From Bacillota bacterium (GTDB lineage: Bacteria; Bacillota; Clostridia; Christensenellales; SZUA-584), in contig JAEYPO010000030.1 in NCBI GenBank assembly GCA_023410595.1, forward strand, positions 62,001-126,000: DNA of 64,000 nucleotides, in the 5' to 3' direction. The position numbers and the translations under genes were made by a program. Under the pieces are notes generated by a model. The model had not been told where the DNA came from and made no database searches. It saw only the letters and a list, made by a program, of their open reading frames with translations. Numbering within the stretch: the first letter of the stretch is position 1; each line of letters starts with the position of its first letter. Below are positions 23,961 through 32,624 of the stretch, one piece after another.

Positions 23961-25283
23961 TTATTGTTCCTTCAAGTATAGCGCGACAGCATCGGCCATG
24001 TTTTTTGCCGCAGCTTCCGCCGATATCTCATTTGTAAAATAGCGGACGGCCTCATTCGAAATTATTTTTTCAAGATCCGTCTTGGTTCTGTTCGGTATCT
24101 CATTGATGGCATCCAGAAGCGTCTCCGCTTCTTTGATCACCTCATCCGCATTGTTGCTCTTATCACTGAATTCCAAATTGAAGGTTTTTCTGATATGCAC
24201 CGCGGCAGCCTTCCTGTTGATCGGAAAAAGATAACTGGTAGCCTGAATGTTTTCACTGAGCAGGAACTTAACGAACTTCCATGCGGTTCCTTTGTGCGGG
24301 CTGGAAGCGTTGACGCAAATGCAGTCTGATTCAAGTACCTTGTTCGATTTATCGCTTATTCCGGAGTCAGACGGTATGTCGTAAAAGTAGTTGCCCCCTG
24401 TTGAATAGACCATTTCACCGTTAATGACGGTCGCTTCTGTTGTATTGGCCATTGCACTGTTTGTGAGCATATCAATACCGCCGCCGATTACTTTGATATA
24501 CGAATTTAAAAACACGCTCGCGTTATTATCCTCATTATACGGGATACACAGGCCTTGCTTACTCCATGTTTTTGACTGCTCCAGGAGCTGAATCAATTCG
24601 GGCGTATTGAGGTTCTGCGTTTTATTTTCATTATCGACGAAGCTTTCATATCTCTCTTTAAAACGCCGCATAAATATTTGTTGATCCGTTAAGCCAAACA
24701 GAACGCCGTTTCTGTTGATCCCCTTGATGAGTTCAATACACTCTTCCCAGTTGAGATTTTTCCCGTCCAGCTCCGGTATTTCAACATCCGTCTCCAGCGC
24801 TTGAAAAGTCATCGTCAACGGAAAAGAATACACATCGCCCTTATCAAACCCGGACTCCAATATATTCATATAATACGTTTTGTCCGAAAAATCGGGGTCA
24901 GCGGCTATCCATTCCGCGAGATTGCATAGATATCCCTGCCGGCCTATTTTGGTAAAGTCAAGATTGATATCCGTGTAGATATCCGCGCCTTTGCCTGCCA
25001 TCAATTCGCCCGGGATCCTGTCAAGATAGGCGTAATCCTTATCGTCAATGGTTTGTTCCGCGCTATAATGATTAATGACGTTGACCTTGACACCGGTTAA
25101 TTCTTCAAATCTTCTCGCCGCATTACCGTAAAAATCCGCAGTATCATCCACCTCGATCGTGATCTCTGCCGCACCGTCATCCGAAGGCAGGGGCAAAGGA
25201 CCCGGCGCCACGGTTCCCGCCGAGCATCCGCTGAGCAGCACGATACACGCAATAATAACAGAAAGCAACTTACTTATTTTCAT
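23961..25283 (-). CDS. Extracellular solute-binding lipoprotein (family 1)
   Basis: A 440-residue lipoprotein: signal peptide MKISKLLSVIIACIVLLSGC with lipobox LSGC, then a family-1 binding fold (ITIEVDDTADFYGNAARRFEELTGVKVNV at its start). A short Pro-rich linker follows the lipid anchor. It delivers ligand to the permeases at 26296 and 27134. It sits between the HlyD-like gene (3-base gap) and the ATPase (20-base gap), so all belong to one operon. Ligand not predictable; acidic residues are common, whereas sugar binders usually show more exposed aromatics, which hints at something other than a simple sugar. Confidence 0.82.
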   Translation of the reverse strand: MKISKLLSVIIACIVLLSGCSAGTVAPGPLPLPSDDGAAEITIEVDDTADFYGNAARRFEELTGVKVNVINHYSAEQTIDDKDYAYLDRIPGELMAGKGADIYTDINLDFTKIGRQGYLCNLAEWIAADPDFSDKTYYMNILESGFDKGDVYSFPLTMTFQALETDVEIPELDGKNLNWEECIELIKGINRNGVLFGLTDQQIFMRRFKERYESFVDNENKTQNLNTPELIQLLEQSKTWSKQGLCIPYNEDNNASVFLNSYIKVIGGGIDMLTNSAMANTTEATVINGEMVYSTGGNYFYDIPSDSGISDKSNKVLESDCICVNASSPHKGTAWKFVKFLLSENIQATSYLFPINRKAAAVHIRKTFNLEFSDKSNNADEVIKEAETLLDAINEIPNRTKTDLEKIISNEAVRYFTNEISAEAAAKNMADAVALYLKEQ

Positions 25284-25286
25284 TGC

Positions 25287-26309
25287 TTACCCCTCCGTTA
25301 ATCTGACGCGACCGCCAAAGAGCTCCTTGTCGCTCCCCGTCACAATCCGGTCATCACAGGTGATTTCCGCTGCCAGCGCGGCATTGGCATCGTCCTCATC
25401 CAGCACCGTCACATAGTTTTTGTATATACGATGTTCTTCTCCCAGCGGCCCCTGAACGGTTTCAAGCTTGAATACATAATCAAAGTCGCCTTCGGAGTGC
25501 AGCGCGCTGATGGGCACAAGCAGGGGGTAGGCGCGGGACATTTTTACATAGCTGACCTCGGCGAGTTGGCCTGCGGCAACCTCCCCCGAAGGGTCGCTGA
25601 GATCCGCCAGCACCTCCATGCCGCCCTCCTGCGCCGATTTAACCTGTCTCACAACAGCATCATATGTTTGATTCAATAAGGGGATATAGACGCTGAGCTT
25701 GTCCTCCTTGGCGAACCACGCGGCCTGCTTCTTCGTCACGTTAAGTGTCACCTGAAGGCCCTTCTCTACCGAACCCACGGTCATCAGAGGTTCCATGGTA
25801 CCCGCCGTCATGCCGGCCCGTGCGGCCAATGCGGTCACATACCCATTCGCCGGGGCAGTGATTGTTGAGCCGTCGATTTCTGCCTGCTTCGACTCAATCC
25901 TTTTTTCCACAGCCTCAATTGCCAGCTGATACGTTTTGGAGGAATATGCTCTTTTCAAATCCTTCGTCTGCTGTTTTTCAAGCTCCAGCTGCCGCATCTC
26001 GTCTTCAAGGCCGGATGTATCAAGACGGATCAGCGTCTGCCCTTCGTGCACTCGTTCGCCCTCGCTGACCAGCACCTCGAGTACCTTCTGCGCGGACGGT
26101 GCGTAAAGGTCATATTCCGTCTTGGCGGAGGCGACCGTCTCACAGGAGAATACGCGCTTGAGCGACCCTTCTATAGGGCTTGCGTAACTGACAGACGGCA
26201 GGTTTAAGCTGTACAACGTTTTGGAGAAGAAGGTCAGAAGCAGTGCTATGATCAAGAATAGGATCGTCGCCACAAGACTTCTTTTTATTGGCTTTTTATT
26301 TGATTCCAC
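25287..26309 (-). CDS. HlyD/RND-type membrane fusion (adaptor) protein
   Basis: A 340-residue protein anchored by one N-terminal helix (residues about 12-30). A biotinyl-lipoyl-like half motif (YDLYAPSAQKVLEVLVSEGERVHEGQTLIRLD) is followed by a coiled coil (about 100-150), the second half motif (STITAPANGYVTALAARAGMTAG) and beta-barrel domains. This is the adaptor of export pumps, yet the neighbours are an importer. Start is GTG 26309 with GGAGGG 11 bases upstream, overlapping the permease gene by 14 bases. No tripartite export partner (MacB, RND) is near. It may couple the binding protein to the permeases through the thick wall, or act in a separate export role. Confidence 0.85.
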   Translation of the reverse strand: MESNKKPIKRSLVATILFLIIALLLTFFSKTLYSLNLPSVSYASPIEGSLKRVFSCETVASAKTEYDLYAPSAQKVLEVLVSEGERVHEGQTLIRLDTSGLEDEMRQLELEKQQTKDLKRAYSSKTYQLAIEAVEKRIESKQAEIDGSTITAPANGYVTALAARAGMTAGTMEPLMTVGSVEKGLQVTLNVTKKQAAWFAKEDKLSVYIPLLNQTYDAVVRQVKSAQEGGMEVLADLSDPSGEVAAGQLAEVSYVKMSRAYPLLVPISALHSEGDFDYVFKLETVQGPLGEEHRIYKNYVTVLDEDDANAALAAEITCDDRIVTGSDKELFGGRVRLTEG

Positions 26310-27129
26310 TGAGTTTTATTCCCTCCATCAATTGTTTTTCCCCGTTCATGAATATCAGCAGCATCGGCAGCATAAACACGACGGAAGCAGCGAATGCCAT
26401 CTCAATAAACTGGTTGAAGTATGTAAAATACAATGAAAGCGGCCATTTGGTTGTGTCGGACAGGAAAATAAGCGCCTGCTCCATCATGTTCCAATTGTCG
26501 ATAAAGCATAGTATTGCGAGCGCCACCACGGTGGTTTTGCTGAGCGGCAGCATCACGCGAAAGAATACGCGCCCATGCCCCGCGCCATCCATGCGCGCCG
26601 ATTCGATATAGCTCTTGGGTATCTGCTCCATATGCTGCCGGAGCAAAAAGACGCCGAAGGTCGAGAATATACCCGGCAGTATTATCGACAGGTGCGTGTT
26701 CATGATACCGAGAGCGTCTGCGGTTAAATAGGCGGGCACCAGCGTGACCTGAAAAGGCAGCAGCATCACGACGATGTAGAGGAAGAAGAGCCATTCCTTC
26801 CATCTGTTTTTCATGATCGTGAACGCGTAGGCCGCCAGCGTGCTGACGATGACCTGCCCGATCACAATGGATACGGTCAGCAAAACGGAATTCCAGAAAT
26901 AATCCCAATAAACGTAGTTCTGTATGAAAGCCCGCTCGTATTGCTCCATCGTCACCTCGCTGGGAATCAGCTTGATCGATTTGTTCGCCACATGCTCGTT
27001 GGTATACTGCGCGGCCTCCCAGCCGGGCAGAAAAGAATTGAGCACCGTCGTGACCATGGGAAAGATCATGACAAACGCGAGCACGGCGAGCAGGGCGATC
27101 AGCAAAATCCTCTTGGGCTTTCGTTTCAT
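26296..27129 (-). CDS. Sugar-type ABC permease, MalG-like
   Basis: A 277-residue permease with six helices. The EAA loop is visible as ESARMDGAGHGRVFFRVMLPLSKTT. Such subunits pair with a MalF-like partner, here encoded five bases upstream. Its stop overlaps the HlyD-like gene. The length and topology are normal for MalG; the N-terminal loop between helices 1 and 2 contains the expected 60-residue external segment. Confidence 0.85.
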   Translation of the reverse strand: MKRKPKRILLIALLAVLAFVMIFPMVTTVLNSFLPGWEAAQYTNEHVANKSIKLIPSEVTMEQYERAFIQNYVYWDYFWNSVLLTVSIVIGQVIVSTLAAYAFTIMKNRWKEWLFFLYIVVMLLPFQVTLVPAYLTADALGIMNTHLSIILPGIFSTFGVFLLRQHMEQIPKSYIESARMDGAGHGRVFFRVMLPLSKTTVVALAILCFIDNWNMMEQALIFLSDTTKWPLSLYFTYFNQFIEMAFAASVVFMLPMLLIFMNGEKQLMEGIKLSGIK

Positions 27130-27133
27130 GCGG

Positions 27134-27973
27134 TCACCTCCCCAGCCGTTTCTGCGCCCTGCGGTTCAGGCGGAACATGCAGAGCAGGAATACAACGATG
27201 ATCGCGGTGATGATATATGCGGCGGAAGTCAGGCGCGCGTAGTCGGTGTTGCTGAACATATTGTTCATGTAGTGCTGCAGCATGTATACGCTTTCGTCCG
27301 GATACGCCCCGGTGATGAGATACATCTCGCGGAACACCTTGAAGCAGTTGACGACGGACAGTACCAGAACAAAGAATATTGTCGGCCACAGGCAGGGCAC
27401 CGTGATTTTCCGAAACTTCTGAAAAGCGCCCGCGCCGTCCATCGACGCGGATTCGTAGTAGCTCGAAGGTATTTCGCTGAGTCCCGCCAGATAAAGCACC
27501 ATCATGTAGCCAAGGTTCTTCCAAAGATAGATCAGCGCAACAACGAATACGGCCCAACCGCTATGCAGGAAGTCCGTTTCGGGAATGCCGATTGTGCCAA
27601 GAATATGGTTGATCGTCCCCCCGGGTGCGAACAGTATCGACCAAAATATCGCGACTGAAGCCACTGGCACCACGAGAGGTGAGATATACGCGAGCCGGAA
27701 AAGGCGGCCTTGTTCGCCGATGCTTTTAACGGCAATCGCGACAAGCAATGGCAGTATGATGTTCAGCGGCACGCAGATCAGCAGAAACAAAACCGTATTT
27801 TTGAGCGCCAGCTGAAAAGCCTCGTTTTGCAGCGTATAAGTGAAATTAGCAAGACTAAACGACCCGTCTACATTGCAGGCATAATACAGGCTTCCTATGA
27901 AAGGAACCAGAAAGAATATCAGAAAACCCGCCAGGCTGGGTATAAGGAATATGTACACCGCTTTCTTTCTCAT
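27134..27973 (-). CDS. Sugar-type ABC permease, MalF-like
   Basis: A 279-residue permease with six helices and the EAA loop ESASMDGAGAFQKFRKITVPCLWPT. It is the first transport gene of the operon and starts only 39 bases after the stop of the BlaR1-like gene on the same strand, so it may be transcribed together with blaI-blaR1. It is shorter than enterobacterial MalF, as usual in Gram-positives. Confidence 0.85.
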   Translation of the reverse strand: MRKKAVYIFLIPSLAGFLIFFLVPFIGSLYYACNVDGSFSLANFTYTLQNEAFQLALKNTVLFLLICVPLNIILPLLVAIAVKSIGEQGRLFRLAYISPLVVPVASVAIFWSILFAPGGTINHILGTIGIPETDFLHSGWAVFVVALIYLWKNLGYMMVLYLAGLSEIPSSYYESASMDGAGAFQKFRKITVPCLWPTIFFVLVLSVVNCFKVFREMYLITGAYPDESVYMLQHYMNNMFSNTDYARLTSAAYIITAIIVVFLLCMFRLNRRAQKRLGR

Positions 27974-28012
27974 ATCAAATTACCTTAAGCCCCTTAAGCG
28001 TTTATTTGGGCG

Positions 28013-29278
28013 TCAAGAAGTAATCACATGTACTGAATTTTTGGTGTCGTCTAAAATGGATTCCATCTCTGTAGTCGTATTACTATCCGCGTAATACGCC
28101 GTCACTTTTTCGTTAGGGTCGCTATATACCGGCGTTGTGATTGCGCGGCCTGTCTCATCAGTATTTGAAATATCAATGCCTAAACCTATTGCATCAATTT
28201 TTGAAGTTTCATATGCGGCTGAATAACCGTTATCAAGATGGTACGCTTGAATATTATTGAGTAATTCCTCCTTTATTGTAATATTCGCTGCGTTTGCTGT
28301 TTGGTCTTCAATTGCATTCTCAGTCTTGATGACTGGCATAAAGATTGTTGTAAAGCAGCCGATGATCAGAACAACAGCCATAACGCCGGCAGCAATCATC
28401 ATGCCACGGTCTCTTTGGCATTTATGGAAAACTCTACGAATCCTTTTTTCAATAATTTTCTCATTACTGCCAAATACCAAACCCAGCATGAGATTCAACA
28501 CTCTTTCACGAGTGGATAACTGAAGTAACGAAAGAGCATATTTCTTTTTCTGATGATTATCGAGGTCACTTACCACCATACTATCGCAGGCCGACTCCAT
28601 ATCACGGCTGAAATAACGGCTCATTAGCCAGATTACCGGATTGAACCAGTAAATAATTTCTAATATTCGCAGAAGCAAAACAATAAGATGATCCCGGCGT
28701 TTGTAATGCATAATTTCGTGTTTAATGACAAGCATGAGCTGCTCATTGCTTAAGCAATTATGAATGTCCGCCGGTAAAATTATTTTAGGCCGAAGGCCGA
28801 CGGTCAGGGCGGGCGTCGTCAAATTGGGGAGCATAAACGCCTTTATTTCCTCCTTTATACCAAGCTCTTTACGGCAAAGGCTAAGCATCTCGCGGATATG
28901 AGAAGAAGGCTCGTTACCATGTCTTTTTATTTCACGATTCATGCCTGAAATATTCACCAGCATTCGTATTGATAAAAGCAGAATGCCGCATAACCACACG
29001 ATAAAGAAAATATCTGTCCAGCTAAACGACGGATCTAGCTGTATATGTCCTCCTGCTTGTGCTTGAAAGGCTCCGACGGTTTTCTCAGGGATAACTATAA
29101 GCCTCAAGCTGCTGTCAATAGTAAAGGGAATACAGAACCGGGCAATGAGTATGAACCAAATAAGAAAATGGAGTGTCGGCGACATTTTGTCTTTAAACAT
29201 TTTCTTGATGGCGAGCACAATTATAAACAGCAAAATGGTATAAAAGGATATCTCCAGTAAATAGTTCAGGTTCTCCAT
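28013..29278 (-). CDS. BlaR1/MecR1-like M56 metalloprotease, without penicillin-binding sensor
   Basis: A 421-residue membrane protein with helices at about 7-25, 35-52, 88-108, 196-215 and 315-336. The zinc motif HEIMH is at residues 187-191, with the third ligand region DMESACD further on. BlaR1-type sensors cleave or inactivate the BlaI repressor after ligand binding outside. Here the C-terminal external part is only about 85 residues and has no transpeptidase-like SxxK motif, so beta-lactam is not the evident signal. It starts 4 bases after the BlaI-like gene. Confidence 0.85.
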   Translation of the reverse strand: MENLNYLLEISFYTILLFIIVLAIKKMFKDKMSPTLHFLIWFILIARFCIPFTIDSSLRLIVIPEKTVGAFQAQAGGHIQLDPSFSWTDIFFIVWLCGILLLSIRMLVNISGMNREIKRHGNEPSSHIREMLSLCRKELGIKEEIKAFMLPNLTTPALTVGLRPKIILPADIHNCLSNEQLMLVIKHEIMHYKRRDHLIVLLLRILEIIYWFNPVIWLMSRYFSRDMESACDSMVVSDLDNHQKKKYALSLLQLSTRERVLNLMLGLVFGSNEKIIEKRIRRVFHKCQRDRGMMIAAGVMAVVLIIGCFTTIFMPVIKTENAIEDQTANAANITIKEELLNNIQAYHLDNGYSAAYETSKIDAIGLGIDISNTDETGRAITTPVYSDPNEKVTAYYADSNTTTEMESILDDTKNSVHVITS

Positions 29279-29282
29279 TGCC

Positions 29283-29660
29283 TTATTCCTTTTCAGCTAA
29301 TTCATCAATCAGCGCCTTCAACTTTACTTGGGCGTCTTCTGAAAGCTGCGTATTCTTGATCATACACAAGAGAAACTTCTCCACTGTTTCTTTACTCATC
29401 TTATTTTGCATACTGTTGCTTTCAGCTTCAATGCACTCGTCCTTAGCAACGAGTGTATAGTAAAATTTTGTTCTACCTCTTCTTTTAAAACCTACAAAGC
29501 CCTTTTCGCACAGTACGTTCAGATATGACGCGTATGTCTGATAGCTCCACTCAACCTTATTTCCGATAGCATCAATTATTTCTGCGAGCACCTGAGGTTC
29601 ATTACCCCAGAGTTTATCCATCACTATCCATTCCGAAGCAGTTAAGGTTTTTTGATCCAT
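29283..29660 (-). CDS. BlaI/MecI-family repressor
   Basis: A 125-residue winged helix repressor starting MDQKTLTASEWIVMDKLWG; KVEWSYQTYASYLNVLCEKGFVGFKRRGRTKFYY is read across residues 40-75 and holds the recognition helix and wing. The C-terminal helices mediate dimers. The start at 29660 has AGGTG six bases upstream and fits family N termini better than the longer frame. It should repress its own operon and, through read-through, the transport genes that follow. I could not identify a clear TACA-TGTA operator with confidence. Confidence 0.85.
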   Translation of the reverse strand: MDQKTLTASEWIVMDKLWGNEPQVLAEIIDAIGNKVEWSYQTYASYLNVLCEKGFVGFKRRGRTKFYYTLVAKDECIEAESNSMQNKMSKETVEKFLLCMIKNTQLSEDAQVKLKALIDELAEKE

Positions 29661-29828
29661 ATTGCACCTGATTATCACTAGTATTTTAAAATATTTATTA
29701 AACTTACAATAATACAGTTCCCTTCATTTGTCAATACTTTATTAATCAAATAGGCTAAATGTTTCCAATTTTACCTTGTGTAAAATTCAAAAGCCAGCAT
29801 ACAAAAGATATTTGAACGGGGCATTTAG

Positions 29829-30620
29829 AACTGTTGCCGTTTTGCATTTGTATGTAATGTGGTTTTTGCTGTAAACGGTTGTGGAACTTTTGATGTTATT
29901 ATGGAAAAACTAAACATGATAAAACGTAAATATCCTGATTACTATATGAAGAATATTAGCTTTAATACTGTTGTTGATCCGTCTAAGGAATATGATTGCA
30001 TTAACCAAATGTATATTAGTAATGAATTGTTAAATGCATCAAAATCATCTATGCATAGCCTCATAGATGATACGTACTCAGTGGAGAAAAATAAATACAG
30101 TGATGAATTCATCGAGCAACATTCATATGAAGAGTTCAAGATCTTATTATGCGAATTGGGAAGATTAAACGATGAGAACCTTTCAGCCATATCCAGGCAT
30201 TGGTTAGCTCAAGAAAAGCAGCTTAAAAAAACTCTTGGAACGAATAAAATATACGAAGAAATGTCTCATGGGGGGCCGTGTATTATTGGAAGAAAAACTT
30301 TTGTAGACACAAGAGGAAATTTGTATCCTTGTGAAAGAGTAAGCGAATCGTCAGGAGTCATGCAAATAGGGAATATTAAATCAGGATTTAATATGGAGAA
30401 AGTAGGACAATTGATGAATATTGCCAGTTTAACAGAAGAACAATGCAAAGAATGTTGGGCTGTTGCCAGGTGCAGTATGTGTGCGAAATATACTGATAAC
30501 GGCACTACGCTCTGTGCAGAAAGAATACTGGAAGGATGCAGTGGTGTAAAAGCTGACCTTGATTATAAACTAAGGAGATACATTGCAATAAAAGAGATAA
30601 AGGCAGGGGGCATTATTTAA
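29829..30620 (+). pseudogene. C-terminal remnant of a Cys-rich peptide radical SAM maturase (CcpM-like)
   Basis: About 260 residues equivalent to the C-terminal two thirds of a radical SAM peptide maturase. AVNGCGTFDVIMEKL and FNTVVDP are mid-protein segments. A SPASM-like cluster region follows: GGPCIIGRKTFVDTRGNLYPCERV, then EEQCKECWAVARCSMCAKY and CAERILEGC. The CxxxCxxC radical SAM motif is absent, because the frame begins after a stop codon just upstream of 29829, so the enzyme cannot be active. The next gene starts directly at its stop codon. I assign the family from recall of the Clo7bot/CLI_3235-type systems. Confidence 0.65.
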
Positions 30621-31082
30621 ATGAAGTACAATTTTAAAAACGCAGCTGTTTTTCCATTTGGATATGAGTTTTTTCCCATAATAAGCGGATTATCTAAAAA
30701 AAAAGTTATTGATTCGTCAGTAAAACTTGTATCACCTAATGGGTGGGGTATTGTTGGGATGGATGCCGGAAGAGCTTTCGGACGTCCCGATATCGGTATA
30801 AAAGTTACAAGTGACATTGAAAACGCTATTTTAGAAAGTGATACATTCGTTGCCATTCCTTTTAAAGATACAGAAGAAGAAGAAACGAATAAATATGTTA
30901 ATGGTCTTATTGACGAGAGCATCGATTATGCTATATCAATAAATAAAAAAGTAATTGATTTGCGGAATATTGAAGAGGAAGCATGCTGGATTGCAAATCG
31001 GTTTAACGCTGCGATAGATAATTGGGAGAAAGTTAGGGTTGCGGTAGGAGATAATAGTGTTTTTGTAGGCAAATATTTTTAA
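30621..31082 (+). CDS. Truncated TIGR04066-like peptide maturation protein
   Basis: A 153-residue protein. The opening AAVFPFGYEFFPIISGLS and LVSPNGWGIVGMDAGRAFG resemble the N terminus of the TIGR04066 partner proteins of Cys-rich peptide maturation systems, which are much longer. The C-terminal half is missing. It is joined directly to the radical SAM remnant, as in intact systems. With a cut partner on each side and no precursor peptide nearby, this is likely a relic. Low A+T bias difference is seen; both genes are more A+T-rich than the E2 cargo. Confidence 0.5.
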   Translation: MKYNFKNAAVFPFGYEFFPIISGLSKKKVIDSSVKLVSPNGWGIVGMDAGRAFGRPDIGIKVTSDIENAILESDTFVAIPFKDTEEEETNKYVNGLIDESIDYAISINKKVIDLRNIEEEACWIANRFNAAIDNWEKVRVAVGDNSVFVGKYF

Positions 31083-31281
31083 GGGATTGCGAATGGACAG
31101 ACCCACAGTTTGCGATGGATGAAAATTCATTTTCGAATCGTCTAGAAATATATGAAGTTGAGGACTTATAGATTTAGATGATAGTTACGATTGAATAGTG
31201 AGTTTTTCTTGGCACGCATTATCCATATAACCTTGCAATTACAAAATAGTAAAGCCTTATCCTGGTGATGTTTCCTTAAGT

Positions 31282-31494
31282 TCAATAAACTATCTGCTTT
31301 CCTCCAAAGAAAAGGTTGATTTCTCTCCCAAGAGCTATACACGTATATCTTATTTCCGCTCCGCCCGTCTTCAAGCTGGCCGCCTGGCACACCTCCCCAC
31401 CAAAAGCTACCGGCTGCAGTTTTCCGTCAGGAGAAAAAGTAGCCACAACCTTCACATATACCTTCTTATCGTTCTCATACCTTCTTTCTATCAT
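31282..31494 (-). CDS. Short conserved-type protein next to a Y-family polymerase remnant
   Basis: A 70-residue ORF starting MIERRYENDKKVYVKVVATF. It resembles, from memory, small proteins encoded behind UmuC/DinB-like polymerases in Firmicutes, with an internal stretch missing between PVAFGG and ASLKTGG. On the same strand just upstream (about 31495-31570) the frame reads GINPKSDHIIHPVGYF, which looks like the C terminus of such a polymerase, broken by a stop. Probably a decayed locus rather than a working gene. Confidence 0.35.
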   Translation of the reverse strand: MIERRYENDKKVYVKVVATFSPDGKLQPVAFGGEVCQAASLKTGGAEIRYTCIALGREINLFFGGKQIVY

Positions 31495-31844
31495 TTCATC
31501 ACCCTATCCTTGAAGTATCCAACAGGATGAATGATATGGTCGCTTTTTGGATTAATACCGCATTACGGCTTATCAGGAGTACAGAGGCAAGTTGCACGCA
31601 GAGCGTGCAGGCTATTAAGCATCGTATAGCTGAAGTGGAGATGAATTAATAGTAAGTATGCGTAAAATTGCTATTTTGCGCGTACTATTGGAAAAAACAT
31701 TTTATATTTTGTTCAAGCTTCACCTATATTTCCATATTTTAAAGGATTTGTCCTGATCGAACTTTATATTATGTCTATAATGGTGCGTTAGTTTCGAAAG
31801 ATTTAGGGTGCTAACAAATGATAAAACCAGACTGAAATGTTTTT

Positions 31845-32063
31845 AAAGCCAAATTTAGTGATAGCCCGTAAGATGCCTTTGAATTATTTTGTTATTTATT
31901 CTTTTGTGAAGAGTTCAATAAACCATTGGGGATATTTCATTATAAGAATCAGGCAGGAATTGAAACCAACCCAACAACAAAGGATAATGAGGTAATCGGA
32001 TGGCAGGCAAAGTTTTATGATACGATACTAACCGAAAGCAAAAGCGTAAAAGGACTTTTATAG
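31845..32063 (+). pseudogene. Remnant of a nuclease-like N-terminal domain (defence-type protein)
   Basis: The frame reads DAFELFCYLFFCEEFNKP, then YKNQAGIETNP and VIGWQAKFYDT. The spacing of Glu and Q-A-K fits a PD-(D/E)xK-type nuclease core as found at the N terminus of large NTPase defence proteins (Avs/Cap4-like). An in-frame TAA lies near the start and the frame ends soon after, so it is a pseudogene. Recognition is by eye only. Confidence 0.4.
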
Positions 32064-32157
32064 AAATGAAATTGTTTATAATGAACTTTTAAAAAATCAG
32101 CACTTGTCGGCCTAAAAGGAATAATGATTTTTTTAGCATACGATAGAAAAAATATTT

Positions 32158-32285
32158 GAGGAAGACCTTGATGATAGTCAAAAACTATTAATATAATAAT
32201 AGGCGCAAAAGATATTGCTATGATTCAAGGATCTCCCGGTACCGGAAAAACAAGAGTCATAAAAGAAGTTGTAAGACAGCTATAA
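32158..32285 (+). pseudogene. Remnant of a superfamily-1-type helicase or P-loop NTPase
   Basis: EEDLDDSQK in one frame is followed, after stops and a frame change, by GAKDIAMIQGSPGTGKTRVIKEVVRQL. The order (Q-motif-like segment, then Walker A GSPGTGKT) is that of Upf1/DNA2-like helicases. Only this part survives. It may have belonged to the same defence gene as the remnant at 31845. Bases 31083-32624 otherwise hold nothing that I can support. Confidence 0.55.
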
Positions 32286-32624
32286 AATACAGGAGTTCAC
32301 ATCAAAGGAATTTATACAAATAACCTTAAATCAGATAAACTTTCTATAAAGACTTTGACTATCATGATATCGAAAACCAGAGTATATTTAATAGCCATTA
32401 TGAGATATTTTATCAAATTCGCTATATGATGCCGTAAAGTTTGTTATTAATACCAAAACGGCTATTCCTTTTTGGGCTTTATATCCATAGCATTTGTAAT
32501 ATTTCTAAAGTAAGATATAAATAAGTTAAACATCCCTTTGAACAAATCCGCCAAAAAGACATTTTGTTGTGATATACCGAGAAAATATGAAATTAATATT
32601 AAAATAATGTGCGGAGGTATATTG

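Noticed and set aside
29661..29760. BlaI operator (TACA-TGTA palindrome) upstream of the repressor
   Set aside because: TACA-like pieces occur in this A+T-rich stretch, but no convincing dyad could be identified by eye.
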